From NCBI GenBank assembly GCA_022647615.1, contig JALCKZ010000001.1, forward strand, positions 360,178-424,177: DNA of 64,000 nucleotides, given 5' to 3'. Shown in pieces: positions 17,575 through 28,273 of this stretch (the stretch's first letter is position 1; every line of letters starts with the position of its first letter). A program made the position numbers and the translations under genes. This DNA is from Bacteroidales bacterium. Its GTDB lineage: Bacteria; Bacteroidota; Bacteroidia; Bacteroidales; UBA932. The notes under the pieces were generated by a model. It saw only the letters and a list, made by a program, of their open reading frames with translations. It ran no database searches and was not told the DNA's origin.

Positions 17575-20500
17575 TTAAAATGTAACCTGAACACCAAATG
17601 ACCACTGGCGGTTGAAAGGCATAGCCCTGCCTGCATAGTGGCTATCAATACCAGATGCTGTATTCCAGCCTCCTGTTAATTCAGGATCCATTACACCATG
17701 AATATGGTCCCAAGTAATTGCGTTCTCAATACTGCAATAAACGCGGACCTTCTGTATAAACGCCTTCTGTGATATCTTAGCAGGAAGAGTGTAACCAACT
17801 GTAACATTCTTCAAGCGCAAGTAAGCAAGATTCTGAAGGAATTTTGTCTGAGGATAGTAGTTATTTCTGCCACCGTAAGGTAGACCATTAAGAGTAGAAC
17901 CAACGCCGTCGCCAAAATAAGGACGAGGGAATTTTGCATTTTGATTATCCTCTGTCCAATAGTCAAGCTGATTTCTGAAGATATTCATCTGAGAACCTTC
18001 AGCTGTAGGCAGGAACAAAGATGAATATGAATACATATCACGCTTGCCAACGCCCTGGAACAAAATCTCTGCATCAATACCCTTCCAAGAAGCGCCCATA
18101 CGCAAACTATACTCAAATCTTGGAGTCGTATTTCCAATTCTCTTTAAATCACCATGTTTAGAGATAGTTCCATCTCCTGTATTAATGTTATTATCACCGT
18201 CAAGGTCTTTGTACTTGATGTCACCAGCACCATAAACGAATCCTCCCTTTTGCAAATTACCCTGCCAAGCTTTAATAGTAGCAGCGTCATCTGCGCTCGT
18301 CCAATATCTATCAGTTTCAAAGCCCCAAATTTCACCAAGTTTTTTACCTTCGTAATAATCTGTCAATCTGCCAACACTTGTATTCCATTTGGAAATCTTT
18401 GATGTTGCATCAGCAAGTGTGAAAGTAGCATAAACAGAAAAATCATTATTGAATGCATGGTTATAATCAACCTGAAGTTCCCAACCTGTTGTCTTCAAGT
18501 CTCCGCTGTTCTCCTGAGGAAGATTAGGGAAACCACCGTAATCAACAACTGCATTACGGTCAACAAGCATTCCAATATTCTTGCGCTGATACCAATCAAA
18601 TGCAAGAGTCAATTCATTGTTAAGGAAACCTGCATCAAATCCAATATCAAGAGTTCTGATTTTCTCCCATGTCATACTCCTGCCAATGATTGTTGGCATT
18701 GTGCTAGCTGTAGGGAAATTACCATCAGTCAAAACCCAATTAGAATTGGTATAAGTGTCTATAAGAGACATAAATGGATAGAAATTGGTTGAAGATGCTA
18801 TGTTCTGGTTGCCTATTGAACCGTAAGAAGCACGTAACTTTAAGTTAGAAACATACTTCTTGATTGGAGCCCAGAATTTCTCTTCAGAAATTCTATAACC
18901 AACAGACATTGAAGGGAAGAAAGCCCATTTGTCACCTTTCTTGAATAAAGATGAACCATCATAACGTCCGTTCAACTCCAACAAATATTTACCCTGATAA
19001 TCGTAATTAATACGAGCAAAGAAACCTGCAGATGATCTAGCTCTCAAAGCCTCATCAACTGTAGCTTTTCCGTTATGATCACGAGTAAGATTAAGGGTAG
19101 GAATATTAATGTTCTGGATGCCTTGAGAATAAAGATAGTTGCTATCATATTTGTAATCCTCAGTATTCATACCAACTTTGAATGCAAAGTGGTTATCCTC
19201 AAACAGATTGTAAAGATAATCTAAGTAAGCATTGAAAGTGTTAGAAGATGTTTTTACCCATGTGTTATCCAAATAGTCGCTTGTTGTATAAGCAGCTTTT
19301 GGAGCATAAGAATTCCACCAGTTTGCAATGTAGCAAGGATATGCAATATCTCTGTCCTCATAATTGTACTTGCCTCTGGTGTATTCAGCTGTTAATGTCA
19401 AACCTTTATAAAGATTAGCTTTTAGATTGGCACCGATAGTTAAATATTCATCAGTAGTAGTACAAGTTGGCTCATAAGCAACAAAGCCGTTACCTTGTCT
19501 GAAATATAGACCTTCGCCGGAAGCAGATTTTGCATTTAGATAATTACCTGAATCATCCTTGGCACCATCAGAAATACCATAAGGGAACCATGTCGGGAAT
19601 CTCATATCGTATGCAAGAAGTCTCATTGCACCATCACTGGATGCATATCCGTGAGGATACTTTTGCATCTTCTCTGTGTACATAAGTTTTGTTCCAACAT
19701 TCAACCATTTGTATAGCTGAGTATTAGTTGAAATATTAATATTATTTCTCTGTACATATTGCTTAGCAGCCTTCTTAAGCTGACCATCCTGTTTGCTGTA
19801 GCTATAGGCAATATTATAATTTGTCTTGCCCGTGCTTCCTGTGATAGTCAAGTTATGATTCTGCTGGAAAGAGAATTTTTTCAAAGTCTCTTTGTTAGGG
19901 TCAGAAACTCTATAAGAATAGAATGTGCCACCCTGATAAGAGTAATCTCTTCCATACTTCCAAACCTCTCCGCTAACTTGGCTCTTATACTTGTCAAACC
20001 ACTCGGAAATAGGTTCAATCAAATCTTTGTAGTACATTCCAAAACCCTCAAGGTCAGAACCATCTACATTTTTCTGAGCTATGATACCATGATTCAACTG
20101 AGCAATAACGTCTTTCTTAGAAGTACAATATTTTGGAAGAGCGATTGGCTGGTTCCAAGACAAGTTGTTTGAGTAAGTAATCTGAACTTTATCAGTCATA
20201 TTACTACCATCCTTAGATGTAATCAAGACAACTCCAAACGCAGCACGTGTTCCATAAATGGAAGCAGAAGCTGCATCCTTCAAAACGGAGATGCTCTTAA
20301 TGTTATCAGGATTAACAAATGACAAATCAGGAATTTCAACACCGTCTAACAAAACAAGAGGTTTGTTGTTTCCGTTGATAGAACCGGTACCACGTACCTT
20401 GATAGAAGGAGAAGCTCCCAAGTCGTTTGTTGCAAATGTAATAGTAAGGCCGGGAACAGTTCCCTGCAATCCTTTAGAAACATCTGTAATAGGTTTACTG

Positions 20501-20919
20501 TTAAATGTTTTGCCAACATCAACTGAAGAAACGGCACCTGTCAGGTTAACCTTCTTCTGTGTACCAAATCCAACGACAACAACATCATTCAAAGTAGTAG
20601 CACTTTCTTCCATGACTACATTAACACTGGAGCGCCCGTTAACTGCAACGTTTGCTGTGTTAAAGCCCATGTAAGTAAATACTAATGTTCCTTTGCTAGG
20701 AGCGTTTAAGGTATACGCACCATTAGCATCGGTTGACGTACCATTTCTGGTTCCCTGAACCAAAACATATACGCCCGCCAAAGGCTCTCCACTCTTATCG
20801 GTTACTTTACCAGTAACTTTAGAATTCTGAGCCCACATTGCCCCAAAGGAGAATACCATTGCGGCAACTGTCATTAGCGCAAGCTTTAAAAGCTTGCCAC
20901 AATTTTGTTTAATGGACAT
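17575..20919 (-). CDS. SusC/RagA family TonB-linked outer-membrane protein
   Basis: 1114 residues with a signal peptide (MSIKQNCGKLLKLALMTVAA..., cut after MWAQ). A carboxypeptidase-D-like beta-sandwich (residues about 33-105, VTGKVTDKSGEPLAGVYV) precedes the signature LNDVVVVGFGTQKK, the plug domain (IDVGKTF to about 230) and a 22-strand barrel ending in Phe (FGVQVTF). It imports large substrates across the outer membrane using TonB energy with its SusD partner. A terminator-containing leader RNA precedes it (21031-21276), suggesting control of readthrough. Confidence 0.95.
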   Translation of the reverse strand: MSIKQNCGKLLKLALMTVAAMVFSFGAMWAQNSKVTGKVTDKSGEPLAGVYVLVQGTRNGTSTDANGAYTLNAPSKGTLVFTYMGFNTANVAVNGRSSVNVVMEESATTLNDVVVVGFGTQKKVNLTGAVSSVDVGKTFNSKPITDVSKGLQGTVPGLTITFATNDLGASPSIKVRGTGSINGNNKPLVLLDGVEIPDLSFVNPDNIKSISVLKDAASASIYGTRAAFGVVLITSKDGSNMTDKVQITYSNNLSWNQPIALPKYCTSKKDVIAQLNHGIIAQKNVDGSDLEGFGMYYKDLIEPISEWFDKYKSQVSGEVWKYGRDYSYQGGTFYSYRVSDPNKETLKKFSFQQNHNLTITGSTGKTNYNIAYSYSKQDGQLKKAAKQYVQRNNINISTNTQLYKWLNVGTKLMYTEKMQKYPHGYASSDGAMRLLAYDMRFPTWFPYGISDGAKDDSGNYLNAKSASGEGLYFRQGNGFVAYEPTCTTTDEYLTIGANLKANLYKGLTLTAEYTRGKYNYEDRDIAYPCYIANWWNSYAPKAAYTTSDYLDNTWVKTSSNTFNAYLDYLYNLFEDNHFAFKVGMNTEDYKYDSNYLYSQGIQNINIPTLNLTRDHNGKATVDEALRARSSAGFFARINYDYQGKYLLELNGRYDGSSLFKKGDKWAFFPSMSVGYRISEEKFWAPIKKYVSNLKLRASYGSIGNQNIASSTNFYPFMSLIDTYTNSNWVLTDGNFPTASTMPTIIGRSMTWEKIRTLDIGFDAGFLNNELTLAFDWYQRKNIGMLVDRNAVVDYGGFPNLPQENSGDLKTTGWELQVDYNHAFNNDFSVYATFTLADATSKISKWNTSVGRLTDYYEGKKLGEIWGFETDRYWTSADDAATIKAWQGNLQKGGFVYGAGDIKYKDLDGDNNINTGDGTISKHGDLKRIGNTTPRFEYSLRMGASWKGIDAEILFQGVGKRDMYSYSSLFLPTAEGSQMNIFRNQLDYWTEDNQNAKFPRPYFGDGVGSTLNGLPYGGRNNYYPQTKFLQNLAYLRLKNVTVGYTLPAKISQKAFIQKVRVYCSIENAITWDHIHGVMDPELTGGWNTASGIDSHYAGRAMPFNRQWSFGVQVTF

Positions 20920-21030
20920 AAATTAAAAATTAGGTTTAATAATAAGTTGTAAAAATTTTTGTTTATTTCTATAATTCTCTGCTTTATAGTCTTTTACCGT
21001 TTGTTTTGTTTTGTCTTGTTTTTAATAATA

Positions 21031-21067
21031 AAAAACAAAAAGGGCAGTCCTCCATCGGGAACCACCC
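21031..21067 (-). terminator. Terminator inside the susC1 leader
   Basis: On the minus strand GGGTGGTTCC, loop CGAT, GGAGGACTGCCC (a stem with wobble pairs and a bulge), then TTTTTG and six more T. It lies about 110 bases before the susC1 start and roughly 200 bases after a -7 box, so it either ends a short RNA or acts as an attenuator. Confidence 0.6.
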
Positions 21068-21073
21068 ATAATA

Positions 21074-21226
21074 TCACTTCAGCCGCAAGGCTAAAATATT
21101 TTCATTAGTTACAAAAATGTATCTTTTGTTGGAGCATAAAAACCACCAGAGCACACGTATCTGTTGCACTGTAGAGCCCAACAATCTGAACATCAATAAG
21201 ATATAATAGCTTCCCTTCATAACCAT
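21074..21226 (-). CDS. Small ORF in the susC1 leader (50 codons)
   Basis: From ATG 21226 (a second in-frame ATG at 21220) to a TGA at 21074-21076, seven bases before the leader terminator. The product is hydrophobic with a basic patch (MVMKGSYYILLMFRLLGS..., then VLWWFLCSNKRYIF). I do not recognise it. It could be a leader peptide whose translation controls the terminator, a small membrane protein, or chance coding in a structured RNA: the segment TGTTGGGC...GCTCCAACA (21123-21182) can close a stem-loop, and other frames are also partly open. Confidence 0.3.
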   Translation of the reverse strand: MVMKGSYYILLMFRLLGSTVQQIRVLWWFLCSNKRYIFVTNENILALRLK

Positions 21227-21268
21227 ATTATAATCTCCAGCGAAAAACAACTCGCTCTAAATGAGATG

Positions 21269-21276
21269 CAAATGTA
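21269..21276 (-). promoter_or_regulatory. -7 box of the susC1 leader
   Basis: TACATTTG on the minus strand, exact TAnnTTTG. The flanking bases (ATGCAAA downstream, GTTGCAATT upstream on plus) match those around the susC2 -7 box at 26764, which supports it as a real promoter. Confidence 0.5.
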
Positions 21277-21373
21277 ACACTTTTTGTTGCAATTTATAAT
21301 CTTTTTTTCAAAAAAGAGAGACGCTTAATCTTTTAAATCTCGACAGACAAGCTATCGGGACCAAAATTTAAAT

Positions 21374-23407
21374 TTATTCTGCATCCCACCAAACAGGGAT
21401 TGACCAAATACTCTTGTCCTGAGCTGAAATATTATAAAGTTTCTGGGTAATTTCATTCAGGTTTGTAGAATTGTAATTAGTCTCATGAGAACACTGCATC
21501 CAACGACGAGGATAGAATGACACGTTTTGAGGATCTGCGCTAAAAGTAGCCTGATCTTGAGTTCTGTATACCGGAACCGCCAATTGAGTATAAATAACAC
21601 CATAATTGCCGATGTTACCAGCATAATAATTATAGCGTCTCATATCATTGTAATTCTGATAGTTAGGACCCATCGCAATAAACTTCTGCATCATAATATC
21701 TGACAAAGTTAAGCTAGCAGCTGATTGTTTAACTGCTGCACTTGTCATATAAGCGTCAATATCTGCCTGGGCCATAGGTCCGTATGCGAAAGTAACATCA
21801 TATCCAAGAGCGGTTTTGCATGCTCCAGCTCCCTTCCATGAACTCAATTTGCTATTCATACGTTCAAAATTGGCCTTTATACCATTGATGTATGCGGTAT
21901 ATGCATCAGAAAGCTTACCTTGTCTGAAATAAACCTCTGCCTTAATAAAGCACATTTCTGAATAAGTAAGTATGTCAGAATCAGAATCTGGTCTTGCATA
22001 GAAAGAGCCTGTACCCTGTACAAAACCGTTGGCTCTTGTATCCGCCGGAGCTGCTGAATAATAGCAACATTCATCTGAAGTAGATAGACCTTGTGTTTCA
22101 AAAACTGCATCTGAACGAAGCTGAACATATTTAATATCCTCAACATACAGTGGGTTAACATCATTAACATACATTGCGCCGGCATGATAAGTAACTTTCA
22201 CATCACTTGCTTCTTTAAGAACAGTTACATTATCAGCTGAATAATATTTATTTATCATTGCAATAAAATCATCAGCTGAAGCGTAAAACTTTGTAATAGA
22301 AGTATTTGCATAAGTTTTTGTCACATCTGCTTTTGCCATGCTAAGGTATGAGTTAAGATTCCCGAATGTCATACGATTACCTATCCAACCTCCATCAGTA
22401 CTACTCAGATTAACGCCACAGTCTCTTAACCAAGAAAATGAACTGATTGAACCATCAGATTTAAGTGTTACCTTATACATTGAAGATGGAATAAGCTTAT
22501 CCGCTCTTGGGTCTAGTACGCCTGTTCCCTTAAAATTGACAAGCAAATCTACATACCACTTATTCAAACGCTGGCCGGTACCCCACGCCATTGAATCCCA
22601 AGTAGTATTTGGTCCATACGCATCTGCGGTAGTAAAGTTGTAGGTAGAAGTAGACACATTTTTATGAACCATAATAATATTGTCACTGTTAGACTGGGGT
22701 GCATTCTCCAAAGCAGCAAGGATAGCAGCCGGATCATAAGATTTTGTCTTGCTAAGATTATTCAGCCAACGAGCTTTAAGACCATAAGCCAATTTCTTCC
22801 ATTTTGCAACATCTCCGCCATTCCAGCAATCACCCTCTGCCAAAGAAGGCGCTGTTGTACTTTGAGTCATATCAAAATATTTGATTGCCTCATCTAGGTC
22901 TGCCAAGCAACCATTGTAAATCACATCACCTGTGTCATATTTTGGTGACAAACTTGTAGTTACAGCGTCAGTATAAGGCATTTCGCCGTATAAATCGGCC
23001 ATCATAATATAGCCCATAGATTTAATTACCAATGCTGCTCCAACATAATGATATGCACCATCTGCCTGAGCTTTTGTAATCAAATCTGGAATGTTTGCAG
23101 CTGCGCCTACGAACCAGTTTTGATAAACTGTCGTAGAAACTCCAGAGGAAGGATTCCATAATGCCTGCCTGCCGATGGTTCCAGTTCTTGATGTACCAAC
23201 AACCATTTGATCAATCGCACTTGCACGTGTATTTGCAGTACCCCACGCATAAATATAGTAATATTGTATCCATGGTAATCTATTATTCTCTGTAGCGCTC
23301 ACATTATTAGGGTTGTCTTCATCCGTGTTGACATCTAGCCAATCTCCGCAAGAAGTAACACCTACTAACAATATAAGACTTAAAACGATATACAATAATT
23401 TTTTCAT
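21374..23407 (-). CDS. SusD/RagB family lipoprotein, second pair
   Basis: 677 residues, lipoprotein signal LLVGVTSCGDWLDVNTDEDNPNN with the lipidated Cys at about 20. The early WLDVNTDEDNPNNVS and WNPSSGVSTTVYQNWFVG segments and the later FIKAEVYFRQGKLSDAYTAYINGI place it in the SusD-like_2 branch, longer than classical SusD. It partners the SusC gene 23 bases upstream. Downstream lies a degenerate inverted pair of the 9-mer family (21338-21360) that could form a weak hairpin. The substrate is unknown; a divergent M20 hydrolase is the nearest candidate enzyme. Confidence 0.9.
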   Translation of the reverse strand: MKKLLYIVLSLILLVGVTSCGDWLDVNTDEDNPNNVSATENNRLPWIQYYYIYAWGTANTRASAIDQMVVGTSRTGTIGRQALWNPSSGVSTTVYQNWFVGAAANIPDLITKAQADGAYHYVGAALVIKSMGYIMMADLYGEMPYTDAVTTSLSPKYDTGDVIYNGCLADLDEAIKYFDMTQSTTAPSLAEGDCWNGGDVAKWKKLAYGLKARWLNNLSKTKSYDPAAILAALENAPQSNSDNIIMVHKNVSTSTYNFTTADAYGPNTTWDSMAWGTGQRLNKWYVDLLVNFKGTGVLDPRADKLIPSSMYKVTLKSDGSISSFSWLRDCGVNLSSTDGGWIGNRMTFGNLNSYLSMAKADVTKTYANTSITKFYASADDFIAMINKYYSADNVTVLKEASDVKVTYHAGAMYVNDVNPLYVEDIKYVQLRSDAVFETQGLSTSDECCYYSAAPADTRANGFVQGTGSFYARPDSDSDILTYSEMCFIKAEVYFRQGKLSDAYTAYINGIKANFERMNSKLSSWKGAGACKTALGYDVTFAYGPMAQADIDAYMTSAAVKQSAASLTLSDIMMQKFIAMGPNYQNYNDMRRYNYYAGNIGNYGVIYTQLAVPVYRTQDQATFSADPQNVSFYPRRWMQCSHETNYNSTNLNEITQKLYNISAQDKSIWSIPVWWDAE

Positions 23408-23430
23408 ATTCGTAATCTCCTATCTTTAAA

Positions 23431-26400
23431 TTAGAATGTAATATTGACACCAAATGAGAAAGTTCTCTGAGAAGGAACTCCGCAATAGTCAATACCTACA
23501 GAACCTGAGCCTCCGGCACCAGAACCAACTGCAGCAACTTCAGGATCCATACCACCTTTGTAATTAGTCCAATAGCAAAGGTTAGAGCCAGAAATACTTG
23601 CTGTTAAACCCTTAATGAACTTTTGCCTGCTAGCAAGAAGATTTGTAAAATCGTAACTGATATTAACAGAACGTAGTTTTACCCAGTTAACGCTCTGAAT
23701 TAAATTATACGCATTGCTTGCATAACTGCTATAGTATTTCTCTATCATGTTTTCTCCAGAATAGGAAACTTTATTTATCACGTAAGTTTCTCCTGCCTTG
23801 TAAGTATAGGAAACCGGATCTCCAGTTTTTGAGTCTACACCTTCTACTGTTACTTGGCTACGATTTAAAGTCTGCTTGGACTGTCCGGAAGAAATCAAAG
23901 AATATTGTGTTCCATTATAAACATCTCCGCCAAAACGGAAATCAAGTAAAATAGATACGGACAGCGCCTTATATCTGAAGTTGTTTGTCAAACCAACATT
24001 TAATTTAGGCTCACGGTTACCAACAACATTTGTTGTTACTCCTGTAAGCTTGTAAAGTCCGGTGGTAGGATCTACTTGGTATCTTCCGCCTTTTACCTCT
24101 TGCTTTGTAGTTGTTGAAACACCAGTTACAGGATCAGTAACAGTTACATCCTTTGTTTCCCTCAGCCAATAGTCACCTGTCAAAGCCATAAAATGGCCTC
24201 CGTTAGGTATTGAAGCTGCTTTTACGCCACCAATCTGAGTCTCTGTTACATAAAAGATATCTATACCCTTTAAGAAACTACCAAGGGTACCTCTATTAAA
24301 CGAAGCATTTGCAGAAATATCCCATGAAAAATTCTTATTTTCTATAGGAGTTCCTGTAACCATCAATTCAATACCCTTGTTCTTTACAGAACCAGAGTTG
24401 ATTGTCTTAAAGATATAACCTGTTGACTGTGGCAAACGCGGTGCTGCAATTTGGTTTTTAGTGATACTATTATAGTATGTAAAATCCAAACCAAGTCTTC
24501 CGCCAAAGAACCTCATTTCTGTACCAATCTCCCAAGAATCTTGTTTTTCTGGTATCATGTAAGGAGAACCTCCCGTCCACTGGTTGCCAATTCCTGTTAA
24601 TACGCCATTGACAACTTGAGCTGGCCACATATAAGTAATTGTTTTATAAGCATCTGCATCCTTACCAACTTCTGCCCATGATGCGCGGATCTTTCCAAAT
24701 GATAAGATGTCATTCTTAGGAAGCAACTCAGTGAAAACGAATGAACCGCTTACTGAAGGATAAAAATAGGACCTGTTATCTGTAGGAAGAGTAGATGACC
24801 AGTCGTTACGTCCCGTAACAGTTAAATAAGCTATATTCTTATAAGATGCACGGAATTCACCGTATACGCCAACAAGGCGTTTCCTTGTAGTAGCATCTGT
24901 GAAAAATTTATTTGCATCAAGAATGTTTGCAAAACTTATTGTTCCAGAAGTAATAAAATTATATCCCCAATGTGTTTGGTCAACGACCTTTGTGCTTTCT
25001 GCAGATGTGCCTGCCAAAAGGTTAAAATCAAAATCTCCAAAGGTTTTATGAGCATTAACCATTAAGTTGGAAGAAACGTAGTTGTAATTAAGCTTGCTCT
25101 TACTCAAACGTCCTTGTTGGTATTGCTCCTTTACTGCAGAACCCGGAGCTATGTAAGTAAACGAGTCATTAGTATATTCATCCAAACCCAAACGGTATGA
25201 AACGTTTAACCACTTTGTAATATTTGCGTTGACATTTAAGTTTGCAGTTAATCTCTCATTTTTATCTGTAAGTTTGTCCCTATTAATAATCCAATAAGGA
25301 TTCTCTACATCTGCAGAAAGATCTTGCTTGTCACCAAACATCCTGTATTTTGTTCCATCATCATTTAACCAATGGGACATGTTCTCACTTCTGGACCAGC
25401 CGTAAAGAGCTGTCATAGTTCCATTACCACCACCACTATACAATCCGGAAGAAGTTAAAGTTTTCTTAGTGTTTGAAACTGTATATGCACCACTTGCACC
25501 AACAGTTATAATACCATATTTCTGTTCTCCGTTTACGCGGAAAGTATTTTTCTTATAATTTGTTCCCGGAACAACTCCTGTCTGATTAAATCTGGAAGCA
25601 GATACGTAAAAGTTGCCATTTTTGTGTCCTCCGGCAATACTTACGCTGTTGTCGTACGTAGAAGCACCCCTGAAGAAATCTTTTACGTTGTTATAAACCG
25701 TACCTGTATTTTCCTGCCCCCAAGAAGAAGTAACAAAATCCTGTGTGAAAGTTCCATTCTGATCATAATATCCTCTGCCATATGTACTTTGGATATCTGG
25801 AGAAGAATTAATTGACGCATAAGTGTATTTAGATGAAACATTGATGCTAATTTTACCGTCTGTTGCACCTTTCTTTGTTGTAATAATAACTACACCGTCA
25901 GCAGCACGTGAACCGTAAAGAGCCGCAGCAGCCGCACCCTTAAGTACTGACAAACTCTCAATATCCTCTGGATTAATATCCATTACACGATTTGAAAATG
26001 TTGTTGAGGCGTTTGTCACACCATCAGTAAGAGAATTTCCTCCGTTTACTGTTCCATTGTTGTATATGATTCCATCAACAACAAATAATGGCTGATTATC
26101 CCTTGATTCAGATGCAGAGTTTCCTCCACGAATTATAATGGATGAACCTGCGCCGGCAGCACCACCGGATTGTGTAACATTAACTCCTGCAACCTTGCCA
26201 GCCAAGGAATTAATAACATTTGTCTGCTTATTCTTCAGTAATTCTTTAGAACTTACTTCAGAAACGGAATATCCCAAAGCTTTGCGCTCTTTCTTGATAC
26301 CCATTGCAGTTACTACAACATCTCCAAGTTGCACAGCGTTATCCTGCATTACGACATTGATAACAGCACGACCGTTAACGGCCTCTGTAACATTATTAAA

Positions 26401-26656
26401 TCCCATAGATGAAAATACAAGCGTACCCTTGGAAGGTGCGTTGATTGCATATTTTCCATCTACATCGGTAGTAGCGCCCGTCTTTGTACCCTGTACAAGA
26501 ACATAAACGCCAACTAGAGGTTCACCCGCCTTATCAGTTACCCTACCAGTAACCTTAACGGACTGATGCCCACATTGCTCCAACGGAAAATACCACTGCA
26601 GCAACTGTCATTAGCGCAAGCTTAAAAAGCCTGCCACAATTTTGTTTAATGGACAT
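23431..26656 (-). CDS. SusC/RagA family outer-membrane protein, frameshifted in the signal peptide
   Basis: The body (CNA-B-like domain, signature LGDVVVTAMGIKKERKALGYSVSEV, plug, barrel ending FGVNITF) is intact from 26566 to 23431, about 1045 residues. The natural start is ATG 26656: MSIKQNCGRLFKLALMTVAA, nearly identical to susC1. But an extra base at 26567 (T on plus) shifts the frame, and the start frame ends at TAA 26555 after GAMWASVR. Removing that base restores MWAQSVKVTGRV, exactly the susC1 arrangement. As read, no exported product is made unless the shift is an error or is bypassed. Confidence 0.85.
26555..26656 (-). other. Isolated signal-peptide frame of susC2
   Basis: 33 codons from the true ATG to the frameshift-induced stop. 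It encodes the whole SusC-type signal peptide and nothing else. It overlaps the out-of-frame start of the SusC body. Confidence 0.75.
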
Positions 26657-26763
26657 AAATTAAATTTTAGGTTAAAAAAAATAGTTTATTTTAAGTTAAG
26701 AAATATCGTTTTTAAGTAACTTGTTCGCCAATATTAGCCTTTATTCATATACTTTAATAGATG

Positions 26764-26771
26764 CAAAGGTA
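26764..26771 (-). promoter_or_regulatory. -7 box of the second susCD operon
   Basis: TACCTTTG on the minus strand, 108 bases before the susC2 ATG. Unlike susC1, the leader holds no hairpin terminator; it is AT-rich and featureless. Confidence 0.6.
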
Positions 26772-26787
26772 TGGAAAATGTTGCACT

Positions 26788-26817
26788 TTTGTTGCAATTT
26801 TTTTTAAGGTATCTTTG
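26788..26817 (+). promoter_or_regulatory. Promoter of the M20 hydrolase
   Basis: TTTG (26788-26791), spacer 18, TATCTTTG (26810-26817), 22 bases before the ATG. It is divergent from the susC2 promoter, so the hydrolase and the transporter may be controlled together. Confidence 0.55.
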
Positions 26818-26839
26818 TGAATGACAATAAATTATAATC

Positions 26840-28273
26840 ATGATAAATAACAATTCTGTTACTTTACGTTTCATTTTGAAAACCATAACTTTAGGCTTGT
26901 TTTTGACAACTTCCTCTGCATTTGCGCAAAAAAGAAATCCTATAAAAATTTCCACAGCTCTTCCAAGTGCTAATATTCTGAAAATCAAATCCATTGCTGA
27001 ACAAACATATAGCCATTATGAGGCCATTTATGAACAACTTCATAAAAATCCGGAACTTAGTGGTATGGAAAAAGAAACATCTGATGCTATTGCGGCGGAG
27101 CTGGGGGTCTTCAAGAAGACCTTTTCTAGTGCAAATGCTAAATTATCAGGCAATAACAGCAAGTTACAAATTGAAATCAATCGTGGAGTTGGCGGAGGTT
27201 ACGGAATTGTTACAATTATTAAAAATGGCAGCGGACCCATCATTTTGCTGCGCGCAGACATGGATGCTCTTCCAATAAAAGAGGAGACAGGCTTACAGTT
27301 TGAAAGTACCAAAAGAGTGGATGCTAAAGGCAATAGGTTGCCGGATGGTTCAGATGCAGGTACTCCTGTGATGCACGCCTGCGGGCACGACGTACACATG
27401 ACGGTAATGCTTGGAGTGCTTAACAACTTGATGTCCAACGCTTCGGCATGGCACGGAACCATTGTTGCAGTATTCCAGCCATCAGAGGAAAAGAACGGAG
27501 GCAGCGCGCAAATGATTGCAGATGGACTGTTTACACGCTTCCCAAAACCATCGTACGCTTTGTGCTTTCACACTTTTCCGGACCTTCCTGCGGGCAAAGT
27601 TGGCTATATATACGGGCCTTCAATGGCAGGGGTAAGAAACTACACTATAACAATTTACGGAGAAGGAACTCATGGAGGATATCCCCACAGAGGCAAGGAC
27701 CCCATCCCCGCGGCATGCTCCGCAGTACTTCAGTATCAGACAATTGTATCCCGCACCATACCTGCAACCAAGAGCGCTGTGCTAACAGTTGGAGCGTTTA
27801 ATGCAGGGTCACGTCCTAATATAGTTCCCGATAGTGTTGTTATGCAGGCAACTACACGTTTCTTTGACAATGCAACTGACAGCACTTTCTTAAAAAGAAT
27901 TCATGAAATCACCTTTGGAGCAGCAGAGGGTCTTGGCATGCCTGAAAACAAGATGCCTAGAATTGTGACCGGCAACCCTGCACCTCCTGTTGTAAACGAT
28001 GCAAAACTTGTCAGGATAGTAAAAGAAGGCATGTCCCAAACAATTGGAGCAAACAATCTTGTTGAGATAGAAAAAGTTATGGGAGCGGAAGATTTTGCAC
28101 GCTATCTGCAAATCGTGCCGGGAGCGCTGTTCCGCCTTGGGGTAAGCCCTGCTGATAAGCCAACCGGAGAACTCCACACTTCCAAAATGAAACCTGAATT
28201 TCATAGAACATGGATGACCGGTGTTGAGGCCATGACAGGCGGCGTGATTTATTTAATGAACAATTTAAAATAA
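26840..28273 (+). CDS. M20 family amidohydrolase, exported
   Basis: 477 residues. An N-terminal signal (LKTITLGLFLTTSSAFAQ) directs export. The M20D core shows HKNPELSGMEKET, LRADMDALPIKEETG, MHACGHDVHMTVMLG, FQPSEEKNGG and the dimerisation domain with GTHGGYPHRGKDP. Such enzymes remove N-acyl or amide groups from amino acids or peptides (hippurate hydrolase / IAA-amino-acid hydrolase type). It is probably periplasmic. Being divergent from susCD2, it may process what that transporter brings in; this is inference. Confidence 0.88.
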   Translation: MINNNSVTLRFILKTITLGLFLTTSSAFAQKRNPIKISTALPSANILKIKSIAEQTYSHYEAIYEQLHKNPELSGMEKETSDAIAAELGVFKKTFSSANAKLSGNNSKLQIEINRGVGGGYGIVTIIKNGSGPIILLRADMDALPIKEETGLQFESTKRVDAKGNRLPDGSDAGTPVMHACGHDVHMTVMLGVLNNLMSNASAWHGTIVAVFQPSEEKNGGSAQMIADGLFTRFPKPSYALCFHTFPDLPAGKVGYIYGPSMAGVRNYTITIYGEGTHGGYPHRGKDPIPAACSAVLQYQTIVSRTIPATKSAVLTVGAFNAGSRPNIVPDSVVMQATTRFFDNATDSTFLKRIHEITFGAAEGLGMPENKMPRIVTGNPAPPVVNDAKLVRIVKEGMSQTIGANNLVEIEKVMGAEDFARYLQIVPGALFRLGVSPADKPTGELHTSKMKPEFHRTWMTGVEAMTGGVIYLMNNLK

